This document shows positions 20,743-30,200 of a DNA stretch of 32,123 nt, piece after piece (positions within the stretch are counted from its first letter, which is position 1; each line of letters opens with the position of its first letter). Source of the stretch: Pseudomonas sp. LS-2 (lineage in GTDB: Bacteria > Pseudomonadota > Gammaproteobacteria > Pseudomonadales > Pseudomonadaceae); contig NZ_QXTJ01000046.1 of assembly GCF_003605735.1 (NCBI RefSeq), forward strand, positions 72,068 to 104,190, read 5' to 3'. The translations under genes and the position numbers were made by a program. The notes under the pieces are model-generated. The model was not told where the DNA came from. It was given only the letters and a program-made list of their open reading frames with translations, and made no database searches.

Positions 20743-22047
20743 TCACCGTTTCTTCTTGATGCTCAGGCCTTGGTTGGATTTGGCCCTATCTGCTTTAAGA
20801 CTGTTGAAGTAGGTATCTTGGGTGGTAGACATGCTTTGGTGACGTAGGTCTGCCTGTAGGTCTTTATCACTCCGGACCTTCGAATCGAATGTAGCTGACG
20901 TATGCCTCAGGGTATGGAGCGAGGCAGAGCGAAGCTCATCGATTTTGTCCTCTTCGATGTTAGCCGCTTTCATCCGCTCTACCGCCTTGTCGAACACCTC
21001 CTGCAGCAGGAGCCGAATGTGCCTGTCGGATAATCCGGCACGGCCTTGAAGGGTAGCTAGAAGAGGAGTTGATTCATCGCGGGAAGGGAGGCCTGGAAGG
21101 TTCAAGAAGGTTCGGTAGCGGCGCAGGTACACATCGATGTACTCCTGTTTCACGCTCACCTCAGCCTCTTTATTGCCCTTGCCAACTACGGAGAACCACC
21201 AAAATCCATCGCTGTCTCGGAAGAAAGAATTCATCTTCGGCTTCCAGTTACGCCGGCCTACGATGTCCGAGACTCGGAGATACATCGAGAACATGGTTGC
21301 GAGAATGAAGAGGGTGCGTTCGTGAACAACAGGGTCAGCCTCGGCCATTTCCTCGGCGGTCTGGAGTACAAAATTCCACTGTTCTTCGGTCAGGGAGCGA
21401 GAACGAACTGACGTTTGGGTAATGTTCTTGAACTCAGATTTCTGCCCAATTGCCTGGAACGGGTTGACCCTGTCAGTGAATCGATCCCCAGCTGCGAATT
21501 TAAAAAAGCTCCCGCACACCGCGAAGACCATTACGACTGAATCTGACGCCATCGCATATGGGGCTTCAGGGACGCTTTGATTTTTCTCTTCTGCCAGCTT
21601 GGCAGTGCGCTTATCAGTGGTGTGATTGAAGGGCCTCCAGACATCATTCAGGACATATGTGTCGGAAGCCTTGGCTTTCCGACCTCCTTGCCGAATGAAT
21701 CGTGATTTGACGACAGGGCCAATCCAAGAGTCTGGCGGCTGGCCGCTAAAGTCCAAAAACTCCTGTGCATCGAGCGGCGTCAGATCTGCAAGGCATTTCT
21801 TGGCCACGAGAAAAGACCACAGAAGCAAGCGCTCGATGTGCGTTCTGTAGGTCGTGAAAGTCGTGGGGTTCTTGGAGTACATCTTAAGGAATCGACGTAC
21901 TGCCTGGTAGCTCTCAATGGCCTTGAGTGGCTCGGGAAACGACCTGAGGTAATCAAGGACAATGGGGAGTTCGTCGTTGAGATTGTTGAAATCGAGTTTC
22001 ACGAACCGACTGTGAGGTTCGAAGAGCGGAAAGGGCTTCTTGGCCAT
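20743..22047 (-). CDS. Tyrosine recombinase (integrase family)
   Basis: 434 residues from the ATG at 22045-22047, preferred over one seven codons upstream because AAAGGA lies 8 nt before it. Catalytic residues are visible: Arg258 (SMYLRVSDIVG), Lys290 (VVGKGNKE), His378 and Arg381 (HTLRH), His403 (LRHQSMS) and nucleophile Tyr413 (TQDTYFN). The N-terminal part is a SAM-like core-binding domain. It would cut and rejoin DNA at specific sites, for element integration, dimer resolution or cargo insertion. Its orientation opposes the flanking plasmid genes. No attachment site could be proven; repeats lie just upstream (22081-22203). Confidence 0.92.
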   Translation of the reverse strand: MAKKPFPLFEPHSRFVKLDFNNLNDELPIVLDYLRSFPEPLKAIESYQAVRRFLKMYSKNPTTFTTYRTHIERLLLWSFLVAKKCLADLTPLDAQEFLDFSGQPPDSWIGPVVKSRFIRQGGRKAKASDTYVLNDVWRPFNHTTDKRTAKLAEEKNQSVPEAPYAMASDSVVMVFAVCGSFFKFAAGDRFTDRVNPFQAIGQKSEFKNITQTSVRSRSLTEEQWNFVLQTAEEMAEADPVVHERTLFILATMFSMYLRVSDIVGRRNWKPKMNSFFRDSDGFWWFSVVGKGNKEAEVSVKQEYIDVYLRRYRTFLNLPGLPSRDESTPLLATLQGRAGLSDRHIRLLLQEVFDKAVERMKAANIEEDKIDELRSASLHTLRHTSATFDSKVRSDKDLQADLRHQSMSTTQDTYFNSLKADRAKSNQGLSIKKKR

Positions 22048-22080
22048 CGTCAGATTCCTTTTGCCCATGGGGTGTGGTAG

Positions 22081-22203
22081 GGTTTATAGACTGAACCTGA
22101 TTCTCGGATAATGCAACACGAAAAACCACTATAAACCGGCTACAACCCCCTTCTGAATAGAACTGTGTGCAATATCCCAAAACTCACATTTTCGGATATT
22201 GCA
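22081..22203. repeat. Inverted and direct repeats upstream of the recombinase gene
   Basis: GGTTTATAG (22081-22089) is repeated inverted as CTATAAACC (22129-22137). TGCAATATCC (22168-22177) is repeated inverted as GGATATTGCA (22194-22203), and a related GGATAATGCA lies at about 22116-22125. They may be recombinase arm sites, an attachment region or operators; the gap between the two minus-strand genes has no other gene. Confidence 0.6.
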
Positions 22204-22356
22204 TTGAGCTAGTAGTCCTTGTAGGCTGATTTTCCTGTCAGGTTTTGGAAAACTGGAGTCGGGGTTTTCAACGGTGGAAAACGTTGGGTAATTGGGTTGA
22301 GCGCACCAATGTTGCGCGCCGGCTTGACCAGGCGTTTCTTTCTAAGAAAAGTAAAG

Positions 22357-24285
22357 TTATTCGCTGTCCGCTCCAGAGGGTTTGTGCCGCTCACGCCATG
22401 CTTTCTGTCTGGCCGCAACCTTGTCTTTGTCCTCTTTAATCCTTCCTGAGCTTCGAGCTTCTCGAGCCCAAGCTGCTTTAGCTGCCTTCCGAGCAGATAC
22501 CTTCTCTTCGTCACTGTTCCACGTCTTTGCTGGGCGACCTCTTTTTTTTGACCTGTGCACTTCCAGCAATTGAGTTGCCGGAGGTTGATGAGACTTCCAA
22601 TATTCGTCAATGCACATAACCAGCTCTGCTGGCAGGAAATTCTCTCTTTTGTAGTTTTCCATCATAGTAGTAATGTCGGCTTGTCCCCAGATGCTCTCTT
22701 CGACTCCCTTTCTTACCTTTTCGAGATTTCTACTGAACTTCATATCGGACATTTTCTGGAGCAAGGTGCCTGGGACATTGCATACAAGGCCGTCAATTGT
22801 CCTTTTAATAGCTGACTCAGTAATAAGCTCCCACGCATCCATAGCGTCATTCAGAAACGGGTAACCAGGGTCGCTTAAATAATCAGTGCTCTGTAGGTAT
22901 CTTATTGCCGAATCATAATTGCAAAAATTGTTCTCGGTAAGCTTCAATAGGTTCTGATAGCTGGTGAGCTCGTCGGATCGTAGTATTGAGGTGCAGTCCT
23001 TGCCCGTTGGTAGTGATATTGAGGTGATACCAGTCACCATTCCCGCGGTATTTTTTGTTGGTGTTAATTTTCTGATTCTATAGATCGGCCTCGGAAATGC
23101 TGGGGGAAGCTTTCCAGTCTCTCCTGGAAGGGCTGCATAGAAAATGCATAGTTCCTCACCATCTAGAATCGCTGTCTCGCATATCGAAAAGTTCGCGTTG
23201 GTGCTATTCAGTAAAAGGTTTCGGAAATCCTTTTCTGCTAATTCGCTGATCTGTCTCCGTGCTTCATCCTTAGTCTTGTACGATTTTCCATAACCCAAAA
23301 GTCTTCTAGCAGTTTCAATTGGCGTTGTGAAAATCAGCTCTGCATAGTTGTTCGGCACTCCAATGAGTTTTGCGGTACGGTCGGACGCCATGTGCTTGTT
23401 GACAGTCATCACTGTACGGCTTTCGTCATGACGAATGATGTATGCAAGAGATCTAAAGCTTTCGTAGCAGTATTCGACAGATATTGAGCTCGTGATATCT
23501 TTGCCAATTTGGCGAACAGAGTTTGCCCGCTCACCCTGCTGATATTTATACTCACCGAGTAAATTTTCTCGTTTTTTCTTAAATATCAGTTCCGCATCAA
23601 AGGCGTTTCTCAAGCCCCTATTCAGATCGACGAGAGCGCTTTGTAAGTCGTATTGTCTACCGAAGAGTAGTGCATTTTTAATTCCTAGAATAGTCTTCTT
23701 GTCGTAGTCATAGTCCCCAGCGCCATGCGCGTCAACAGTACATATGCAAATTTGGCCGCCAAGAAGTTTTGCCTCTAGGACGAACTGATCATATCCTGCG
23801 CTATAGTGACTAGTCTTGTTACAAGACAGTCTCACTAAAAATGACAGATCGTTTTTGTCGTTGGTTATTGGCGTAATGAGTTCATGAATGCGCCATGTGC
23901 GTCTCAGATTTTGTTCTCTCTCTCGCCGAAGTCTATCGTCTTCATTCAAGAGATAAAAACTTTGGTAGATTAATCTATCATCTTCTGAGAATGCATACCG
24001 TAGATCCGCCAGCAGAAGCTTGATTGATGCTCGAAAGGTTCTTTTCTTTGGAATTTGCACCATTTTGACATTCGGTGCTGCGGACCTTATGCAGGTTGAC
24101 TTAAACCTAGCAGTGTCATGGTTAACATTTTTGGGGACCACCGCAATATTCTGTTCCCCGATGCGAAGTGCGACCCATAAAATCTTTCCGTCTGACATCA
24201 ACAGGCGCGTAAGGAAATCGGTTCCGCCATCGAGACGATGCTCCTCTCGTATCACCTTTAGGTCGATAATCTTTTTGCTGGCCAT
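22357..24285 (-). CDS. Unknown 642-residue protein with AT-hook-like motif
   Basis: No family recognised. Visibly more A/T-rich in codon use than the genes to its left, a sign of separate acquisition. Mostly alpha/beta and charged with no membrane segment. Near the C-terminus KKRGRPAK (about 580-587) resembles an AT-hook, followed by a very basic helical tail (ARKAAKAAWAREARSSGR), so DNA binding is likely. Position next to a tyrosine recombinase suggests either an accessory recombination protein or a cargo gene such as a defence factor; neither is shown. The ATG at 24283-24285 has no clear RBS, and a TATATT box only 28 nt upstream suggests a short or absent leader. Confidence 0.78.
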   Translation of the reverse strand: MASKKIIDLKVIREEHRLDGGTDFLTRLLMSDGKILWVALRIGEQNIAVVPKNVNHDTARFKSTCIRSAAPNVKMVQIPKKRTFRASIKLLLADLRYAFSEDDRLIYQSFYLLNEDDRLRREREQNLRRTWRIHELITPITNDKNDLSFLVRLSCNKTSHYSAGYDQFVLEAKLLGGQICICTVDAHGAGDYDYDKKTILGIKNALLFGRQYDLQSALVDLNRGLRNAFDAELIFKKKRENLLGEYKYQQGERANSVRQIGKDITSSISVEYCYESFRSLAYIIRHDESRTVMTVNKHMASDRTAKLIGVPNNYAELIFTTPIETARRLLGYGKSYKTKDEARRQISELAEKDFRNLLLNSTNANFSICETAILDGEELCIFYAALPGETGKLPPAFPRPIYRIRKLTPTKNTAGMVTGITSISLPTGKDCTSILRSDELTSYQNLLKLTENNFCNYDSAIRYLQSTDYLSDPGYPFLNDAMDAWELITESAIKRTIDGLVCNVPGTLLQKMSDMKFSRNLEKVRKGVEESIWGQADITTMMENYKRENFLPAELVMCIDEYWKSHQPPATQLLEVHRSKKRGRPAKTWNSDEEKVSARKAAKAAWAREARSSGRIKEDKDKVAARQKAWRERHKPSGADSE

Positions 24286-24306
24286 GTCTAACTGTCTGAA
24301 TTAGTA

Positions 24307-24422
24307 ACGTAGACGTTAATATAGCCGATGATCATGGGATGATCCATGACGCTGGCCACAATCGAGAAGGCATTCACCTCCTTCGACTATGGGCCGCAAT
24401 TTCTTTGTCACGTAGACGTTAA
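24307..24422. promoter_or_regulatory. Two 13-bp operator-like repeats in a divergent promoter region
   Basis: ACGTAGACGTTAA occurs at 24307-24319 and again at 24410-24422. The first copy is a 6-bp palindrome, TAACGT-AG-ACGTTA, and overlaps a TATATT box read toward the 642-residue gene; the second lies about 100 nt before the 24523 gene. A further overlapping palindrome (GATCAT-ggg-ATGATC) sits near 24330. This looks like shared operators for one repressor acting on both divergent genes. Confidence 0.65.
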
Positions 24423-24522
24423 ATCAGACATCGTTCTGAGCCCACACCGGGGCCCGATTCGCCGCTACCAGCCACGAGATGTCAATAGCATGGCCCTATC
24501 AGATCAATAATTCGGTGTAGCG

Positions 24523-24822
24523 ATGCTTCAACTCACGTCTGACCATGGACAGCAGTCCACAGCTGCGGTTGTGGCCAAAAATGCAACCTTAACTGAACAA
24601 ACCTTTCGCCGGCTGAATGACCAGTACGGTGAATTCATGTCTAGTGCCCAGGTATCATGCGAACTCGATTACACGGAAACCTATTTCCGAAAGAAAATCG
24701 GCAATTCCCGCTACCAGCATTTGGCATGGGTCAAGGCAATCAGCCCTTCTCGGAAAAAGCGTGGCCGTTTCTGGGTATATGGCACTGATGCTGTCGCCTC
24801 TTACCTAGGCCGGGGGGCTTGA
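24523..24822 (+). CDS. Small DNA-binding candidate upstream of traF
   Basis: A 99-residue protein. Residues about 30-95 (YGEFMSSAQVSCELDYTETYFRKKIG, read in two parts, then PSRKKRGRFWVYGTDAVASYLGRG) resemble a winged-helix or excisionase-type fold: a helix-turn-helix followed by a basic wing. ATG 24523 is tentative because the RBS is poor. It ends one base before the traF start, so it is the first gene of the transfer operon. It is a natural candidate for the regulator of the 24307/24410 operators, which is inference. Confidence 0.65.
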   Translation: MLQLTSDHGQQSTAAVVAKNATLTEQTFRRLNDQYGEFMSSAQVSCELDYTETYFRKKIGNSRYQHLAWVKAISPSRKKRGRFWVYGTDAVASYLGRGA

Positions 24823-24823
24823 T

Positions 24824-25861
24824 ATGCGGTTGAAAATTGTAATCGCATCTGCTGTTGTCCTTTTGCTGGCTCAGCAAGCGCTTGGCGAAACCCAGGAAGA
24901 ATCTTCTCTGCCCGATGCCGGCAGTGGAAAGTTTTATAGAGGAAAATCTGAGGGCTGGTTCTGGTACAAGGACCCTGCCGAGGAGCAGCCAGATGAGCCT
25001 CATAAAATTGAGCTTCCCCCTCCTCCCCCTCCTCCGCCCGCTCCTGAAAAGGAAGTCGAGAAACAAGAGCCTGCAGCACCGAAAGGTCCAGCGGTTTTTA
25101 GCGTTGCATGGATCAAGAAAAACCTACCGATCTATCGTGATAGAGCGATTGATAATCCGACTGATGAGAATGTCCAAGCCTACTATTACCTGCAGCGAGT
25201 GATGATGGACAAGGCATCTAAGTTTTCTGAGATGTCCTCGCGGGTAATTATGAAAGACCCGTTCCTCGACGAGGACAGTCGTCGTCCAGTTGCTACGTAT
25301 GCTGCAAACGCATTGAATAGAGAAGTAGCCTCAAATAAAGATAAAGTTCTGAAAAGCCTTGGTGGCAAGGTAGGTCTATTTTTCTTCTTTAAGTCAAACT
25401 GCGTGCTGTGCGCTGAGCAAGCAAATGTCCTTCAGTCTCTGACCACATCAACCGGGATCAATATTATTCCCGTGTCGGTTGATGGAAGGCCGCTTGATAA
25501 CGGTGCGTTTCCTGATTATCGGGTTGATGATGGCCAATCCAAAAAACTTGAGATTTTTCAGACTCCAGCCCTTGCGCTGGCAATCCCACCTAATAAGACG
25601 GAAATCGTAGGCTATGGTGCCATTACTTTAGATGTCTTGTTCAATCGTATTTTAATCGTTTCCAAAGAATCGGGTCTTATCGATAAAAAAACATTTGATA
25701 GCACACAGCCGTTTTTTGATAACGGGTTGTTGTCTCTCGATGATAATGACGGTATTGATGAGGATCTCTTGAATGATCCGCAGAAGTTTGTTGAATCCAT
25801 GAAAAAGAAATTGGCACGCAAAGCTATCGATGGGGAGCCTCATAATGAGACTGAACAGTAA
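24824..25861 (+). CDS. traF: TraF, F-type conjugation assembly protein
   Basis: 345 residues. N-terminal signal peptide (RLKIVIASAVVLLLAQQALG), the TraF marker GWFWYKDP (44-51), a proline-rich linker (KIELPPPPPPPPAPEKE, 61-77), then a thioredoxin-like domain with a CVLC motif (193-196) in FFFFKSNCVLCAEQ. TraF proteins act in the periplasm in pilus or channel assembly; F TraF itself lacks the CxxC, whereas many relatives keep it and may act as thiol-disulfide enzymes. The eight-proline run is longer than I expect. The end overlaps traH by 17 nt. Confidence 0.92.
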   Translation: MRLKIVIASAVVLLLAQQALGETQEESSLPDAGSGKFYRGKSEGWFWYKDPAEEQPDEPHKIELPPPPPPPPAPEKEVEKQEPAAPKGPAVFSVAWIKKNLPIYRDRAIDNPTDENVQAYYYLQRVMMDKASKFSEMSSRVIMKDPFLDEDSRRPVATYAANALNREVASNKDKVLKSLGGKVGLFFFFKSNCVLCAEQANVLQSLTTSTGINIIPVSVDGRPLDNGAFPDYRVDDGQSKKLEIFQTPALALAIPPNKTEIVGYGAITLDVLFNRILIVSKESGLIDKKTFDSTQPFFDNGLLSLDDNDGIDEDLLNDPQKFVESMKKKLARKAIDGEPHNETEQ

Positions 25862-27272
25862 TACTCTCTTGCTGGCTGGGCTTCTCAGCCTGGCACCATT
25901 AGGTGCGCACGCTGACATTCAGTCGCAACTTGACTCGATGTTTGACTCGATGTCTAACACAACTGATGCAGGAGCTTATGAGACAGCAACCCGTGGTGTG
26001 ATTACTGGTGGGTCTTTGCGTGTCCGCAACAAAATTTCTACGACGCCTATAATCAACTTCAAGCCACCGTCTTTTCAAGCTGGATGCGGTGGTATTGATA
26101 TGTTCGCTGGGTCGTTCTCTTTCATTAACGCCCAGCAGTTCGTTCAGGCTTTACGCTCTGTTGCGTCTAATGCTGTCGGTGTAGCTTCCGGTTATGCGTT
26201 TAAACTCGCTTTGAATGCAATGGGCCCGACAGTTCACAACGTCATTCAAAACCTCCAGGAGGTTATGCAAGACATTAACAGCCTGATGTCCAATTCTTGC
26301 CAATTAGCGCAAGGGCTGGTCACCGATGCGTTCAGCTCTTTCGTATCCAAGGATACGATGCGAGCCGCGAACATCAACGTCTCTCAGGGTATCGGGGATG
26401 CTTTCTCATCGATCATGCCAGGCAGCCTTACCTCTAAATCACCCAAAGAGCAGCAAAGCGATTCTGGGTTGGCCAAGTCCTGCGAAGATATCGGTAACGT
26501 GCTGTGGTGCGCCATGGAGCAGTACGGGGCACAGAGCTTTTTTACTTATGGATCTAGGCAGACTGATGAAATCATTATGTCCTTTACTGGCACAGTGTTG
26601 ATTAAGGCTCTCACTGATGCTGAGGATGGTAAAGGTAAGGTTCCTGAAACTCAGTACTTTGGACCTACCGGTATCACTCTTCAAGACATCGTCGAAGGCA
26701 AAAAAGATGAAACAGTGTCGATTTACGACTGTTCATCCGACGAAGCTGCATGCATGGAACTTAAAAGCCAGAATATAGCATTCGATGGCCTTGGCGAAAA
26801 AATAGTTAAGGCCTTTAATGGCAATTCCAATTCGCCTGGGATCGTCTATAAATGGGCCAGCAATACTGGCTCTTTCACTGCAGACGAGGTCTCAGTGATA
26901 AGTGCACTTCAAAAAGCTGGATTCTCAGCGATGATTCAACGTATTGCACAGCGTAGCGAGTCAATGGCTAAAGGTTTTGTATCTGCTCATGCGAAAATGC
27001 TCGCTCTTGAAGGTGCATACTCACTTACTTCATCTTACATCAACACCGCTGAGGCAGTACTTCAGCGCGGCAAGATGGTCGATCAGTTGGGTGAGAAGAG
27101 CCGAGAATTTATCGTTGATGCTCGGGATCGTCTCACAGCCGAACATCTCGCCCTGCAGGCCAAGTATGGTAACGATAATGATATGTACAAGGACTGGACA
27201 GTTCGTATGCAGGTCATTCCTCCACCTAACTTTATCACTACCATGGGCAATCACCCGGTGAGGGCTCAATAA
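25845..27272 (+). CDS. traH: TraH, conjugation assembly protein
   Basis: 475 residues from ATG 25845 (GGGAG upstream), preferred over an in-frame ATG at 25830 because it gives a clean signal peptide (LLLAGLLSLAPLGAHA). The TraH hallmark PPSFQAGCGGIDMFAGSFSF is present, followed by FINAQQFVQALRS and AFKLALNAMGPTVHN. TraH is a periplasmic/outer-membrane-associated assembly factor of F-type secretion systems and works with TraF. Length is close to F TraH. It shares one base with the traG start (TAATG). Confidence 0.93.
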   Translation: MRLNSNTLLLAGLLSLAPLGAHADIQSQLDSMFDSMSNTTDAGAYETATRGVITGGSLRVRNKISTTPIINFKPPSFQAGCGGIDMFAGSFSFINAQQFVQALRSVASNAVGVASGYAFKLALNAMGPTVHNVIQNLQEVMQDINSLMSNSCQLAQGLVTDAFSSFVSKDTMRAANINVSQGIGDAFSSIMPGSLTSKSPKEQQSDSGLAKSCEDIGNVLWCAMEQYGAQSFFTYGSRQTDEIIMSFTGTVLIKALTDAEDGKGKVPETQYFGPTGITLQDIVEGKKDETVSIYDCSSDEAACMELKSQNIAFDGLGEKIVKAFNGNSNSPGIVYKWASNTGSFTADEVSVISALQKAGFSAMIQRIAQRSESMAKGFVSAHAKMLALEGAYSLTSSYINTAEAVLQRGKMVDQLGEKSREFIVDARDRLTAEHLALQAKYGNDNDMYKDWTVRMQVIPPPNFITTMGNHPVRAQ

Positions 27273-30200
27273 TGGAGTTTACAATTTACTCCGTTGGTTC
27301 TTCCTCCTATCTGGAAGAGATCCTTAACGCAGTCGCGATGATTACTGGTACCGGCGATATTGAATCTCTTGCGAAGATAGGATTTCTGATTGGTACCTTG
27401 TTTCTTGGGTTTCAGGCGGTGTTCAAAAACCAATCGATTCCGTTTCACCAGGTTGGGATTTGTTTGATCCTTTATCTCGCGATGTACGGTCCATCAGGCC
27501 GCGCCATCATCGAGGATGTCTATGATGGCTCTGTTACGGTAGTTGACAATGTACCTTTAGGACCATTGGTGGTTGGATCTGTTGTTTCTAACGTTGGGTA
27601 TAACATGACCCATCTTTTTGAGCAGGCGTTCTCCACACCTTCAATGACTAGCTATGGGTTTGCTGACCCTATTGAAACATTGATGAAGGTTCGATCGGTT
27701 ACCGGCAACCTTATGTCGATTCCAGCCTTCACCAACGGCGGCACAGCCAATCAGAACCTGCTCACGTCTTGGTCGAATTATTTCCGCGAATGTACGCTCG
27801 CAGGCATGGGCGAGGACATGAACGTCTACGCAACGATTGCGCGTAGCAACGATCCGATGCAGGCAGCGCGATTTAACAGTAGTGTTTACTACACCCAGAT
27901 CTATGATGGTACCGTCGGCGGGCGAACGCTCAATTGCTCAGACGCCCACACTGCGCTGGTATCTGCAACGACGTCCGCCACCTCCGATGTTATGGATCAG
28001 GTAGCAACGGCTGCATTCCAGCGGCCTGGCAAGGTCGTCAGTGGCGACGATGTGACGTCTCGCATCAGTGATTCGCTCTACGCCCTTAACTTGTCCTCTA
28101 TGGATGCTCGTTCGTTTACGATGGCGTCGATCCTCTATCCAATTTTTCAGCAAGCGCCTGGCCAGAAAGCTGTTGAGGATCTGCAGGGAAGTTACGCCGT
28201 GATGATGAGCCAGGCAATGGCGCAACAAAGCACCCAGTGGGCGGCTGAAGGCACCATGTTTACTAAGTACGTGCGTCCATTCATGACGTTTTTTGAAGGG
28301 CTCATTTACGCGATAACGCCACTGATGGCCTTTTTGATTACGATGGGCGGGTTCGGCATAAGCTTGATCGGCAAGTACATCATGCTTCTTGCTTGGATGA
28401 TGCTCTGGATGCCAGCGCTGTCCATTGTCAACCTCTACACGATTTCCTCGACTTCGTCTGTCATGCAGGGCCTTCTTGGGACCTCTTCATTCGATTCGGG
28501 TGGATCTGCCGTTTCGTTTGAAATGTTGAAGCAGATGGCTCCAGCCCTCGAGCAAGCAGTGGGCGTAGCCGGGTTGATGGCATCGTCCGTACCTGCGATC
28601 TGCTTGTTCCTAGTGTCTGGTACCGCTATTGCAGCCTCGAGTATTGCGGGACGCATGAACGGTTCTGATCAAATTAACGAGAAGATCGCCTCTCCTGACA
28701 TCATCTCTCCGGCTCCAGCTCTTCAGACGACTCCATTCGCTACCAGCGACTACGACAAAGGGCTTCGTGTAAACGGCTCGGAAAATCAACGGGGTGACAT
28801 TTCTGTTGGCTCGATCATGAGTGAGGGGCTTTCCAGCACCCGTACTCGCGCTGAGGCGTCGTCGGAAAGCTTCTCGAAACAACTTACTAGCGCCTACGGC
28901 CGGCAGCTTGATAGTTCACATAGCATTTCTGAGCAGGCTGCTGTTGGCCGAGGACTGCAGAGCTCGTTTGGTATGACAAATGATGCCGGTTTTCAGGCCG
29001 GCTACGATCAGCTGAGGCAGCAGGGTTTCTCATCCAGCCAGATTGATGCTGGCATCGCAAGTGTGGCGCTCCGCGGTGGCGCTTCGGCTACTGCCGGCGT
29101 TAAGGCGGGTGGCGGGCCAGCTAGCGCTGGTGTTGGTGTATCTGGTGGAGCGGACGCCTCGAACACAAGCCAGACGACCAGATCTGATAACTCAAGCAGT
29201 TCAGAGTCCGCTTCCAACGCTGTCAAATCTGTCCTCGGTGAGCGTATTGCAAACTCGCTGAATAGGACCAGTGGCTATAACCTGGCCGAAAATTTTGACA
29301 AATCTGAGCGTTCCGGCGTTTCACAATCCGATCAAGAAAGCCTATCTAAGTCTGCTCAGCAGACCGTCAGTGATCAAAAAGCTTTCCAGCAAGCAGAATC
29401 GTTTGTCCGGTCCGCTGGCTACAGCGAGAATTTCAAGCTTGATTCCTGGGCTGGAAAATTCGTCAACGAAAATCGTGATGACGCTGTCGTTTCTGATGCG
29501 ATGAACAAATACGGTTCAGAGTTCCAGGAGCATCAGCGCCAGCTCAGCAACACAATGCTCGATCCTCGTCGTGCTGATGCAGCTGCTGCGCTGATGACGT
29601 TGGCCAAGCATGGTGATTTTGAGGCAATCAATGGCCCACAGGTTAACTACGATCGTTTCTCCAACCTCAAAGGACCAGTGACTCAGAATCTGCAGGCTGA
29701 TACTCAACATGCTGGACACTCAGTAAATACCGGCTCGTTCAATCGTGGATTTGATGGTCGCAAAGACGCTGCTGTGCATGGAGCAAACCCTGGCGGGGAA
29801 TTCCAGCGCCTTCGTCCACTGGTGGAGAACGACGGCCAAGCTTACGCTCAGTCGGCAATCAGGCCTGCCGCTGAAAACGCTGAAAACCGCATTCGTGGGC
29901 TTGCCAGAGAGGTTAATGACCGCGGTGAGTCCTCGTTTGGCGCCCTCTCTGCTATTTCCAACAGCGTTGCTAGCACACTGGGCTTTAGGGGATCACGTGA
30001 GGACTACCAGGCCGAAGGTCGTCATTTGGGGCTCAATGAGGCCCAGGCTGACGTATTTGCGACAGCTCGGGTCGGTGGTCTCACTGACAACTCGAAAGAG
30101 CGCTGGGACCAGTACGCAGCTTCCCAAGGAATGGACAATGACCTTCGTGATGGGATGTACCAGCAACTGATTCAGGCCGGCGTGCATGATGACGGATCTG

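Noticed and set aside
22168..22203. Inverted repeat as a terminator of the minus-strand 642-residue gene
   Set aside because: It lies about 150 nt beyond that stop codon, has a 16-nt loop and lacks a T-run; an operator or recombinase site is more plausible.
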